Below, piece by piece: positions 47,425 to 58,900 of a DNA stretch of 64,000 nucleotides. The translations under genes were made by a program, and so were the position numbers. The first letter of the stretch is position 1; each line of letters begins with the position of its first letter. Location of the stretch: contig WPIO01000006.1 of the NCBI GenBank assembly GCA_009760855.2, positions 6,142,001 through 6,206,000 of the forward strand, read 5' to 3'. The notes under the pieces are model-generated. The model saw only the letters and a program-made list of their open reading frames with translations, searched no databases and had not been told where the DNA came from. The stretch comes from Cristatella mucedo (lineage: Eukaryota; Bryozoa; Phylactolaemata; Cristatellidae).

Positions 47425-48590
47425 AACAATAATAATGAATTTGTACAGCACCTTTACAGAACTTAATCTCTCTAGGCACTATACAGATGCTGAATAAAAA
47501 GCATTAACAAAGGTTTGGTGGTAACATCGGCAACTAGCAGGCATAGTGTAAGCTGTTACATGCACGTGAAGGACAAATCACAAAGACCCACCAAAATGCT
47601 GCAACAAACAAGTGCATTTTGAGCTTCTTTTTAAGCGTCGTCATTTCAGCAGACGTTGTGGCGAGCGTCGGTAGTGAGCTTCAGGCTTTGGAAGCATAGG
47701 AACTACATGCACGGTCGCTAACGGTTTTGAGGTTCTTATGAGGTATACTAAATGATTCTAGTCAGAACAGCCGGTTGTACGATTTTAGACTGGTGGGGGA
47801 GTAGTTCTGATAGGTAGACTGCAGCCACAGAATGAAAGGACCTACAAGTAACCCACAGAACCTTGAGGTCGATGCGCTGCTCGATTGAAAGCCAGTGCAG
47901 GTCGGCGAGAACTGGTGTGATGTGGCATTTGAAACACTCGTGACAAATGTGCCTCGCTGCAGAATTTTGCACCAGCTATAAGCCTCCCCCCCGAGTTGCA
48001 CAGGATGGTAGACCAGCAACCAGTGAGTTACAGAAGTCAAGACGGAATGTCACAAATGCATGGACCAATTTAGATGTTGTGTCCTTGTCTAAAAAAGTCC
48101 GAATTTTAGCAATGTCATGTAGTTGAAAGTAGGCAGACTTGACTGCGGAGCTCACGTGGTCGTATAATCGATTTAATCGTGTTACAGTGTATAATCATTG
48201 AGCTAGTTTGATAGGCCATGGTCGGCAGCAGGTATTTCCTTGCCTTCCGGCTGATGGAGGAATGCGTGCTTAATGCAAGACTCAAGAAACACTCAAGAAG
48301 GACTTTAACGATCGCTGTCTGCATTCATGAGAAGGTCGCTATGCACCCTAAGCGATGCTGATTCTGTGGAGGGATTAGCTCTAAACGCAGACTGGAACTC
48401 AATGGCTCGGTTTGAGGTCTCAATGTAAGAGTTCAGTTCGTCTGTCACAACTCGTTCTAGAGTCTTTGATATGAACGGGAGATGGGAGACTGGGCGGAAG
48501 CTGCTCAAATCCTCTTGGCCTAGCGTTGCTTTCTTAATTAGTGGCACGACTACAGCCTTTTGAAAGGTGCAGGGACCTGAACTGACATGA
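47425..48590 (-). mobile_element. LINE-B-like copy, internally deleted, minus
   Basis: On the minus strand the RT entry region ('MPLIKKATLGQEDLSSFRPV' and 'FISKTLERVVTDELNSYIE', 48547-48400) is followed after ~200 bp by the C-terminal part ('MQNSAARHICHECFKCHITP', 47972-47900) and the 3' end at 47460 with an ATT-like tail. The catalytic palm with YADD is missing, and frames are broken. More diverged than other copies, possibly a subfamily. Confidence 0.75.
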
Positions 48591-48599
48591 CGCCACTTA

Positions 48600-50170
48600 G
48601 AATAAGAAGAAAAGATCTACCTGTTCCTTAATTGGCATTCGCTTTTACGTGTGCTGAAAAAAGGTTATGCTATTATCCCTAATCGTTTGGCTTGCCAATG
48701 CCTGCACGCACTTAGAGTCACACAATTTAGTTCTCTTGGGTCACTATGCAGATAGCTTCACACGTCGTTCTTGACGAGAGAGAATTATCTCCGGAGAGGC
48801 GCCGTAAATCGTGCTACTTCTAAAGATCTGCATTACTGGAATCTCCAGGATTTTTTTTAACCTCCTGAGTGTTTCACAAACTTCCCAGAGGCTTCTCCAC
48901 ATCCTTTACCTCAACGCTTGCCCGTTCACAACTTTTCGAAGATTTCTAGCAATAGTCTTTCGAATACAAAGTCGTTGTTTTAGTTTTGCTGAACCTTTCA
49001 AGCAAGTAACGAGCGCAGCTAAACGAGCACTTTCAATGGCAACGGGCTTCGGAACAAATAGCCCAAAATGAGTGCGATTGTCGGAAATCAATCGACCTGT
49101 GAAGCCAGCACGCTACAACTAGAGACTGCTAGCTAGGTAAATGCAAGCAAGAAATCCACACATGTAACAAGATGAATTAACGGAGAGCATGAGAAATCAC
49201 GTTAAAATAAAGCACATTTGCTACCATCTAATTCATTCTGGGCTCACAATTTTGAGCTTTGGTTATTGCCGTTAGTGCAAGCGTTTTCTTTCTTATATGT
49301 TGGTAGACTTTCATGCAGTTTCATTCTGTTGCATTGATCTTGTTTAACATGTCAATGGTTAGCTTCCCAGACCAGCACCTTCGTGCTTGCACCTTCCATT
49401 TATTTTATTCAATTTGTAATGCTCTTACTTAGTACGCTTTTAGTCATTAAAGCATCTGCACACTGATCATCTAAATAGGCGTCCACGTTAATTTCCTTAC
49501 AGAAAATTCATCTATGCTGAATAGCTTACCCTTTCTCTCGTGTGTGATTTTACCAGAATGTGTATTTCCCAGAAACGTGTTTCGTCAAGTGCTTTTCTTT
49601 ACAATTTTCCATCTATGTTGCATTATTTGTGTATTTTGGGTGTGGATGCTGATGCATTTGATGGCGCACATTCTATATAAACTCCTTATACTACTATTCT
49701 ATAGATGTCATCGTATTATCCAGATTAATGTCTTGAGAGAGTTCTCTGGAAGGAGTTCCTTTGAGCAGCTCGTTTTCTGATTTTTAACTGAGGTTACATT
49801 AACCTGAGAAATTCTTGATGCTGTTCACCATCACACTTTTATGTTTATATGCCTTGCAAGCCTACCCTCAGTCCTTCGATCAGGAAAGCTGGGAGTATTG
49901 AACAGTGTGCATCATCCCTCGGGTTCATCTTTCATGTGGACTAGGCAAGAACGCCATCTGAATGATTTTCAAATAAGCCAAAACAGTGAAGCTCCTCGGT
50001 CGGCCTTCATGCGGGGCCACGAGGCCTGGAATGATCAACGAAATTCTTACGAGTTTCTTTCAAGGTTCCGAGTGGATCACTTCACATAGAGGGCGACAAA
50101 CGTTTCTAGAATCATTCGGTTACAATATAGCTGCAAAACTTACCAAACTTCTTAAGCATATAAAAATATA
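48600..50170. other. No supported gene
   Basis: Short plus-strand frames (48811-49071, 49514-49780, 49841-50089) show no domain. Nothing else is visible. Confidence 0.4.
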
Positions 50171-50174
50171 ACTC

Positions 50175-50222
50175 ACCTGCATAGCGCCCCAAGAGAACTT
50201 AATCTCTGCTATCGCACAGGTC
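50175..50222 (-). repeat. SINE-II 3'-tail fragment, minus
   Basis: 'catagcgccccaagagaact' and 'taatctctgc' match the reversed SINE-II tail. The tRNA-like head is absent. Confidence 0.6.
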
Positions 50223-51363
50223 CACCTTAGGACCAGATGAGCAGTATTGAGTATTCAGCCCACCTACACCCCCTTAGGGAACTCAGGGCGTGTGCCACTT
50301 TACTTGTGAAGAGAGCTACTCTTGAGGTAGGTCGGGCGATGGGCCATCGGCATGGATGCAAGGTACTTCGGAGGGGCCAACGTCACCTTTGTAGACAGGG
50401 AGCCACGCAGGCTGCTCATTTGGGTTCCATCGGCATACAAGTTCCATGGCAGTTTCGGTGTCCGCAGAGGGGACACGGGCTAGCCAAGGACGAGGCAAGG
50501 GACTGGATCTGTCAGAGGCAGCTAATCAATCATAGGAATGCTCGCGGCTGCAGGGCAGCAAGGCTTCGAAGCATACTCCTTTGGGCCACTGCAAGTGGGC
50601 CAGACGCTGCCCCACCCTGTTTAGCTTTCTGATGCCTACGGTGAGTGAAGCTCCATTGGGCCCCCAATCAAGCATGCTTCAGTAGGAAAATCCTTCAAGA
50701 TTATCAGAGCTCGTAAGGTATGCGTTCGACCAAGCCGACTAGGCGTGTCTGCTGATAACAGCAGTGGTCGAGTCTAAGCTGCAGAGTAATGCCCGAGTTC
50801 ATGACAATGATTCAAGTCTCGACAGACTGAGGCCCGCCCCAGAGGATGCCTATCATGTGCTGAAAGCGATTTTTCTTCATTTCACTTAGGAATACCCGGA
50901 GTCCTATCCTCTAGCGCTTAGTTTAGCACTCGGGCTGCCAGACCCAGGTCGTAGGATCGACTCAAACAGCTCAAGTTCTTTATGGCAAAAGCTGCTGCTT
51001 TTCTCGGCTTTTCTGAAGCTACGCATGGGAGGTCACCGAATCAGCTGCCGTTGGAAACACTTCCTTCCACCCATTCGTGGCCTCCACCTGGCCTCCACCT
51101 TCCTCCATTCGTGGCCTCCACCCTGACAACAGGACACAACTGTAGCAAAACCAAAGAACACAAGCGGCTGCTGGCTGCAATCAGTCGCTAGGTTTCTTTG
51201 CAAACTGCATTTCATCATGCATCGGACTTGCCTACGGGCATCAGTGTCATAATGCAGGTGGCCAGGCAGGCAGGCAGGCAGGAGGCTTGCCTGCCACGGT
51301 CAACAAGCACAATGCGACAGAGTTTCGGCGCAGCTCCGATTCTCGGTTGCTGTCAGTCGGCCT
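50223..51363. other. Downstream flank of the sphingomyelinase gene; no second gene supported
   Basis: Holds the presumed 3' UTR of the minus-strand gene just below 51364. It includes a (GGCA)n tract at 51258-51285. Open frames at 50237-50632 (plus) and 50316-50498 (minus) overlap and lack domain evidence. Confidence 0.4.
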
Positions 51364-51707
51364 TCACCACTCGCGAAGGTGCTTTCTGCTACTCAGCAAG
51401 TTCTCGACGTCTCGCTTGTGCTGCCGCAATGAATTGCTGTCAACACGCAGCAGCACCAGCGCGCTCCAGCCACAGGCGGCAGCCATGATGGCCGCCACGA
51501 CCTGGACCAGTTCGCTGACCAGGTGCCAGTCTTCGTGCACGAGGAACTGCTCGCGAGCGATCACGAGCAGAGCCAACCATAGGAGCGCTGCTGCTGCGTG
51601 ATGCATGCGCCGGCGTTGGCAAAGCAGCAGCTCATCGTCCAGCAGGTGGCTCGCCTGCCGTAGGCAGTCGTCTCGTGCGACGCTGTCAACTTCCGGCTGA
51701 CGCGGCA
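51364..51707 (-). CDS. SMPD2: nSMase last coding exon, two membrane helices
   Basis: Acceptor 'gttgcacag|tgcc', in phase with the preceding donor. 113 codons to a stop at 51364. Encodes a polar helix, then 'HHAAAALLWLALLVIA' and 'LVQVVAAIMAAACGWSALVL', then a charged C-terminal helix 'NSLRQHKRDVENLLSSRK'. Two C-terminal TM segments are characteristic of nSMase1 and anchor it to ER/nuclear membranes. Confidence 0.88.
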
Positions 51708-52087
51708 CTGTGCAACGGGCAATGGACGAGGTGCGTAACAAAGTGCTGTAGCAAGCATGAAGACTCGGCCGAGCAGGCCGCACTAAGGGAGCTGACAGCT
51801 GCACAAATTGTGGCATGCCGATGGCAGCAGCTCCTGGCCTTCTCGACCGGCACGCTCTGCTGGAACATCGGACCGGTTAGCATGATGTCGGGACTCAAAT
51901 GACTGCGAAGAAGCCAGACCAGGAGCAGGAGTCAGCGATTAACCAGGTGTAGGTGCGCGTGGAGAGGGTGGCACTCACCTCTTTCCCCCTCTGATTTCTC
52001 TAACTCCTCTCTCTTCCACCTCTCCTCTCTCTTGCTCTCTCTGTCCCTGTCTCTCTCCTCTCCCTCTTCCTCTCTCTCTCTCTGTTA

Positions 52088-52169
<82 letters not shown>

Positions 52170-52835
52170 ATCTATCTGTCTGCCTGTCTTGCAAAAGAAA
52201 CCGAGAGAATTATTTTCAGCACCGGATCACAAACTCGTCATCAGCAATCTAACCTCAGGCAGCCTCCTACATGTTAACACGTAAAAAGGAAATACAATCC
52301 AACTACAACATGAGGACTAAAGCCACACACTGCAGTAGGACCAGCGACACCAAATGGTAGGCAGCTTGCCAAGCAAACTCACCACTTGGGTTTGCTTTGA
52401 GAAGGAACGATGCGAGCACAGCTTCATGGTCTGAGTAGAAGTAGGCCCTGCCTGGTATCTGGCCCATCGTAACCTTGCTTTCAATGCAGGCCAGCTCAAC
52501 TCCTAAATGGAAACAGAATTTTGCAAAATGCAAAGCTGCAGTCCTAGGCAAAAAAGGGGCCAGGTAACCCACAGTAAACGAGTGGACGAGTGAGCAACTG
52601 TCGATGCAAGATCGCCATTCGAGTGGCCCAAGGCACCGAGAGAGGTGAGCGTGATTGGGGGGTGGGGGGGGGGGTCGGAAAGGAAAGATAACAGATGGCA
52701 GTCGTAGTGCCTCCAGCTGATCCAACAGGTCCAAATCAATGCAAAAATCTCATGAGCATGCAAGCACACATACAGAGACACACAGACACATAGAGAACAC
52801 AAACACAGGTGCACATACGTGTGCACACACACACA

Positions 52836-52906
<71 letters not shown>

Positions 52907-55900
52907 GTACAGACACATACACAGACACACACACTCGCGCGGGCACACACACACACAAACACACACGCATGCACATGCACGCACACTTGCACGCACAGGC
53001 ACATGACTGCTCGTGGATGCGTTAGAATGCACACTCAACTGCCTCAATTCACCCTGGCTTTTCCATCATCTCATTATCTCCCAGTCAGTACATCAGTCAG
53101 TTGCTCCTCGTGGAAACTTAACACGCGCTTGTTCCTGTTGGTCTCTGCCTGGAGTTGATTGACCTCGACTGAGCTTGGGCCTGGACAGGCTGATACACCA
53201 GCCCAGGAAGTGGGAGGGACAGGTCGGGGGGGGGGGGGGGGGGGAGGGGGGGGTGGGAGCAAGGGAAAACCCACGTGCCCTCAGGCTTGAGCATTCGTGT
53301 GGGCAGTTACCAATAGTTCTTTTTTACTTAAAATCATACACACACTGGGGGTAGAGAGGCTTAATAAAGGGGCAGTAACGCCTGGGACAGTGGTTCGGCC
53401 AATCGAGAGGCAGCGCTGTCTCTGTCCAATCCAAGCTTTGGCCTCTTTTCCTGCGAGCAGCTTCGCTGTACCAGCTGAACTTCAGCCAGCCAGCAAACAT
53501 GGCGCAGCAAAGCTGAGCCTGATTTTGCTGCCGTTTGCTGTTTGCCGCTGCTCTGCCCTCTGCTGCTCTGCCCTCTGCTGCTCTGCCCTCTGCTGCTCTG
53601 CCCTCTCTGCATCGGCCCTCTGCTGCTCTGCCCTCTGCTGCTCTGCCCTCTGCTGCTCTGCCCTCTGCTGCTCTGCCCTCTGCTGCTCTGCCCTCTGCTG
53701 CTCTCCCCTCTGCTGCCCTGCCCTCTGCTGCTCTGCCCTCTCTGCATCTGCCCTCTGCTGCTCTGCCCTCTCTGCATCGGCCCTCTGCTGCTCTGCCCTC
53801 TCTGCATCGGCCCTCTGCTGCTCTCCCCTCTGCTGCTCTGCCCTCTGCTGCTCTGCCCTCTGCTGCTCTGCCCTCTGCTGCTCTCCCCTCTGCTGCTCTG
53901 CCCTCTGCTGCTCTGCCCTCTCTGCATCTGCCCTCTGCTGCTCTGCCCTCTCTGCATCGGCCCTCTGCTGCTCTGCCCTCTGCTGCTCTGCCCTCTGCTG
54001 CTCTGCCCTCTGCTGCTCTGCCCTCTCCCCTCTGCTGCTCTGCCCTCTGCTGCTCTGCCCTCTGCTGCTCTGCCCTCTGCTGCTCTGCCCTCTGCTGCTC
54101 TCCCCTCTGCTGCTCTGCCCTCTCTGCATCTGCCCTCTGCTGCTCTGCCCTCTGCTGCTCTGCCCTCTGCTGCTCTGCCCTCTCTGCATCGGCCCTCTGC
54201 TGCTCTGCCCTCTGCTGCTCTGCCCTCTGCTGCTCTGCCCTCTGCTGCTCTGCCCTCTGCTGCTCTCCCCTCTGCTGCCCTGCCCTCTGCTGCTCTGCCC
54301 TCTCTGCATCTGCCCTCTGCTGCTCTGCCCTCTGCTGCTCTGCCCTCTGCTGCTCTGCCCTCTCTGCATCTGCCCTCTCTGCATCGGCCCTCTGCTGCTC
54401 TCCCCTCTGCTGCTCTCCCCTCTGCTGCTCTGCCCTCTGCTGCTCTGCCCTCTGCTGCTCTCCCCTCTCTGCGTCGGCCAGTTGCTGCTGCCACTGCTGG
54501 GCAGACCTTGAGCACGTGGCCGGCCGGTCCACACTCAGACGGTGCTTAAGACTAAGCAGGCGGAATCATCACAACTCACACGATCACAGCTTACTTCATT
54601 CTTACACGCCCCGATTGTCTGTCTGTCCTGTCACTCCCCCCCTTTCCTTCCATTGGTGCACTGCAGCAGCGAAGCTCAAAGCTTCGAGAGGCCCTCGAGC
54701 CTGCGAAGCCCACGCTGCGGCTAGCTACCTTCATTCTGACGGTACATGACGTAATCCAGCCTTGCTCCGTGCGGCCACAGCTGGAGCGACTTTCGGTTGA
54801 CGAACGGATTGTTCGGCTTGTCGCTCGTCTCGCCGCCGGGCTCTCCCGCTCGCTTGTCCGGGTGCTGCAACGCGCCGAGTCAGAGAGCGATGGCCCGTTC
54901 GCTGCCCCGTCGGTCGGCAAACCGAGGCGGCGGAGGCAGCGGTGCGAGTGCTCGCAGCAGCAGCAGCCGCCGCGTTGGCTGGGCAGTGGCTGCCCTCGCG
55001 GTCGGCCTGACCTTCTCAACCCAGGCGTCCTTGAGCCGGGCTTCGCTGAGCAGCAGCCGATAGCCCAGCTCGCCGTCCTCCGTGTTCAGGTCGCCGCACA
55101 GCAGCGCGGCGTCGCACGCGTCGCTCGTGTGTCGTACGAACTGCGCCAGGTTCAGCATCTGTGTGGTGCGGTGTGACAAGTACTCCTCGCTCTTGCTGAC
55201 AGAGTGCCGGGCGTGCACCTGCAAGCGGACACGAGCGCTAGCGGCCGACTGTCGCAGACCGCCAGAAGTGTGCAGAAGCGGGCAGAGCCAGCATCCAGGC
55301 TTCAGCACGGGGAGTGCGGGCATGCAAAAACCGGCGACCGAAGCACGAGCAAAGCAGCACGAGCAAAGCAGCACGAGCAAAGCAGCACGAGCAAAGCAGC
55401 ACGAGCAAAGCAGCACGCGTGATCGGCTCGGCTGATCGAAGCCCTATCACGAACAGCAGGGATGAACAGAGGAGAAGGAGCTGTGAAGATCAAACGAGTT
55501 GTCAACGAGTCGCTGAAGAGAGAGAGAGAGCTTCAAAGAGTTGTGCACACCCCTTGGTATGAACTGCAGTCGTCAGTCATCAAACGCTCATCGAGGTGGC
55601 AGACATGTGCCGCTGCTGCACGATCCGCTAGACGATACCAAAAAAAATGCTGCTCGCTGATTTAGCAGCATCTTAATGCATCGCTGCAGAAGAGCCTTGA
55701 AGGCTATCACCACCGCTCATCGGCGGCAATAAAGAATCGCCCACCGCAGCATTCGAACCCACGACCTCGGGCTGAGGTGGTGATAAGCAACCGCCTTACC
55801 CACGGGTGGGGTGGGTGAGTGGGGGGGGGGGCGTAGCGGCGCTTCGAGTGCCAAGCCGAGGAAAGCTCGGCCGATATTCGACAGTAGTCGTGCTGAGACG

Positions 55901-58900
55901 AATGCTCGAGCCAAAAGCAGGCACGAAAAGACGAGTAGACCTGTGACGTCACCCAGTCCCACCACAGACCGCCAAGGTCCAATGTTCGAGGCCAACGCCA
56001 ACACAGCATGATCAGCATGATCACGTGACAAAGCCGGATGTTCCGACAAGAAAAAAGCTGTCGCAGCAATCGCAGCAAGCCTTGCTTACATGCGTGGTGT
56101 ACACGTGCACGATCATTCGTCCCAGCTTCAGTTTACACAGACCGACACCTTTGGCACCATACCAGTCGGCATGCTGGAATTTGTGAGCATAGCCACTCAG
56201 CGGGTAGGCATGCCACATCGTCTCCAATATAGGGTACTTGGAAAAAACACACAAGCCACTGCCTGTGTAGCCACTGCAAGCACAGAGCGCAGAGCATTCA
56301 GCAAGGTAACAGCAGAGAGCAGCTCTGACCTCATACATTCCAACCTCTGCTTGCTCCTCCCTATCACAAGAGCAACCATTTCCATACTCTTATCCATCAC
56401 TACCCTCGGCGGGTGCACATGCACGTGTGTACACATTTGTCTCTCTAATCTGCACTTGTGCTTAAGCGTGCAAATTTGAGTGGGTGAGTGAGTTAGTGAG
56501 TGTGAGTGCGTGACTGTGCTTGAGTGTGTGTGTGTGTGTGTGTGTTTGTGTGCGTGTGTGTGCACGTGTGTGCTAGCGCGAGTGTGTGAGAGAGAGAGTG
56601 AGTGCATGCGTTATGAGTGTGTATACCCTTTTTACGAAAGTCTTTTTCCAGCACTAAAGATGAACAAATTAGAGTCAAGCAGGGCAAGAGATCCACAACT
56701 ATTCCAGTAAATGTAATGTAATGTATCTCTGTCTGTAACTCCACAAAGCCACAAAGACCATGCGGGTGTTACGCAGGAGAGCTTTGAATAGTGCACTCTC
56801 AGCCTAAGCACCATTCGGTAGCCAGCAGACTTCATCTCGCGCAACAAAGTGAAAGTGTGAAGCATAGCAGAGTCAGGAGAGCAGTTGAGGTAGTCAGTAG
56901 CATGGAAGTAGCAGCTCAGGGCCACTGAAAAGGATGAGCCATAGTCGGCAGCAGGAGAGTGGTTGTCGTTGCGTGAGAATCGTGGAATCGAGTTCCACAG
57001 TCTAGGACCTGCAGAGCTAAAGCTTCTGTCGCCAACGGTCTTGAAGCTGAGGAATGGAACAGCTAATGTATTGTCCGTACAGGACCTGAGGGTGCAAAGA
57101 GGCTGAAACTGGTGAAGCAGTTCAGCTAGGTATGGAGGAGCCAAGCCGTAGTGGGTCTTGTGGGTCAGCGTAAGAACTTTGCTCTGTATCCGTTGATCAA
57201 TCGACAGCCATCATAGCTCTTTTAGCAAAGGAGACGGGTGATCAAACCTCTGGGATTTGCAAACTTGCAGCCACATTTATAGCCATCTTCAGTGGCCTGC
57301 GGTTGCTTTTTTCGGTAGCCGGTGACCCCCCCCCACCGCCTGCCCGTGACCCCCCCCCCACCGCCTGTCCCCCTCCAGTCGATTCGTCAAATTTTGAGTT
57401 TTAGAACTGCAAACACCATTCGGGCACTATGGAGTCTGGGCATCCTGAACATCCAGTCATTTTTTGGGGATTTATAAGTTTGCAATTTCTAGCTTTCTGC
57501 TTGATGCGAGCTCTTACGTGCCGGCCAGCAGGGAGGAGAACAAGTTGTCTGGCCACCGGTATTGGCTTCTTGTTGGCTTCTTCTTTCGGGCTCATTTTTG
57601 TCACCTAGTCATGCATGCCTAAGCATGCCCCAGACGCCGCTGATCAGAAGCACGGCAAAAGAACGACTGCGGGCCTTTCGGTAAAATAAAAAAAATAAAT
57701 ATAAGAATAAAATAAAAATAAAAATAAATAAAAATAAAAATAAGTAATTAAGCAACGAAGAAGCAACGAAGACTCTTAAAATCAGCTATAGAGCAACGAG
57801 TGACAAAACTTAAACATCGTAGTATGGATTGTAGACGGGGCTCGGGGTGCCCATGGAAATCGACCCAACTTCCTTGACGGGGCGACTTTCGGCTGCTGGA
57901 GGTGCCAGGTCTTCTGAAACTGAAGGCACCACACCAAGACTTGTCTCAGCCGCTGGCAACCACTAGCGACACGGTCACAATCGTAGAGACAGTTTGCCAT
58001 AGGCTCGCCAGGTGCGACAGATAGAGAACGGACCTCAGGCACAGCTGTAGGGCTGGGGGGGGGGGAGAAGCCGAGCAGAAGAGGCCACTGAGGCCAGAGC
58101 CTATAATTAATTATTTACTTCCCTATCAACAATATTTTTCTTACACAAGACATTAAAATTTAAATGCAGCACACAGTTCGCATCGTCATTGTTGGTGCAT
58201 TTTCCTGCATGTTACACTGAAAACCTTCTCTGTCCCAATCAGAGGGGTGTCCCCATTCGGGGGGGGGGGGAGAGAGAGAACCCGACTGTGAATGTCTGTA
58301 TCCATACACACGTACCTGCACTTAAAGTATTCATTGAATATGCATTTACTTATATCAAATGAAGAAAGGAGGTAAAGAGTGAGAGAGACACAGACACACA
58401 CACACACACACACACACAGATAGAGAGAGGGAGGGAGGGAGGGAGGGAGGGAGGGAGGGAGGGAGGGGGAGGGAGGGAGGGAGGGAGGGAGGGAGGGAGG
58501 GAGGGAGGGAGAAACAAAACAGACAGACAAAGAAAGAGAGACAATGACAGATCTCGAGCAGCAAGCCGGTAATGCTGCTGTTGGCATCTAACCCTAAATG
58601 CTGTAGATTCTGTCACTGGACAGTAGGGTAGACAAGTGGCCCTACCCAGCTCACCTGTAAAAATAGTGGCTGAATGGAAGCCTCTCACTAAGTCGGAGCC
58701 GAAGGGTGACATAGTCGTCTTCATTCCAAATCTGTCAACCAGGGCAAGCACACAATGCCTCGTGACCAACGCATGCCCAGGAAGTAGCAAACGCGGCAGG
58801 CAGCAAACGGGCAGTCACTACAGCAGTTCGCCAGCTGCAGCAGGTGACGATGGCATGCGCAGCCAGCGGCTGCTGCTGCTCCTGAAGGGGGAGGGGCAGC

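Noticed and set aside
50237-50632. 131-codon plus-strand frame
   Set aside because: No domain. An overlapping minus frame is equally open, and there is no splice or repeat logic.
51686-51898. Additional nSMase exon just upstream of the last exon
   Set aside because: The possible acceptor at ~51902 would put a stop in frame at once. Joining 52383 directly to 51707 gives a perfect phase and family-like spacing.
52503-53158. His/Thr and Cys/Val-rich frames
   Set aside because: Caused by the (CA)n tract inside an intron.
53545-54475. CRISPR-like array
   Set aside because: Units are contiguous with no unique spacers, and the host is eukaryotic; it is a minisatellite.
53297-54749. Six overlapping ~350-400-codon frames on both strands
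   Set aside because: Produced by the 15/18-bp minisatellite. Real nSMase exons on the minus strand flank the array, and the array lies in their intron.
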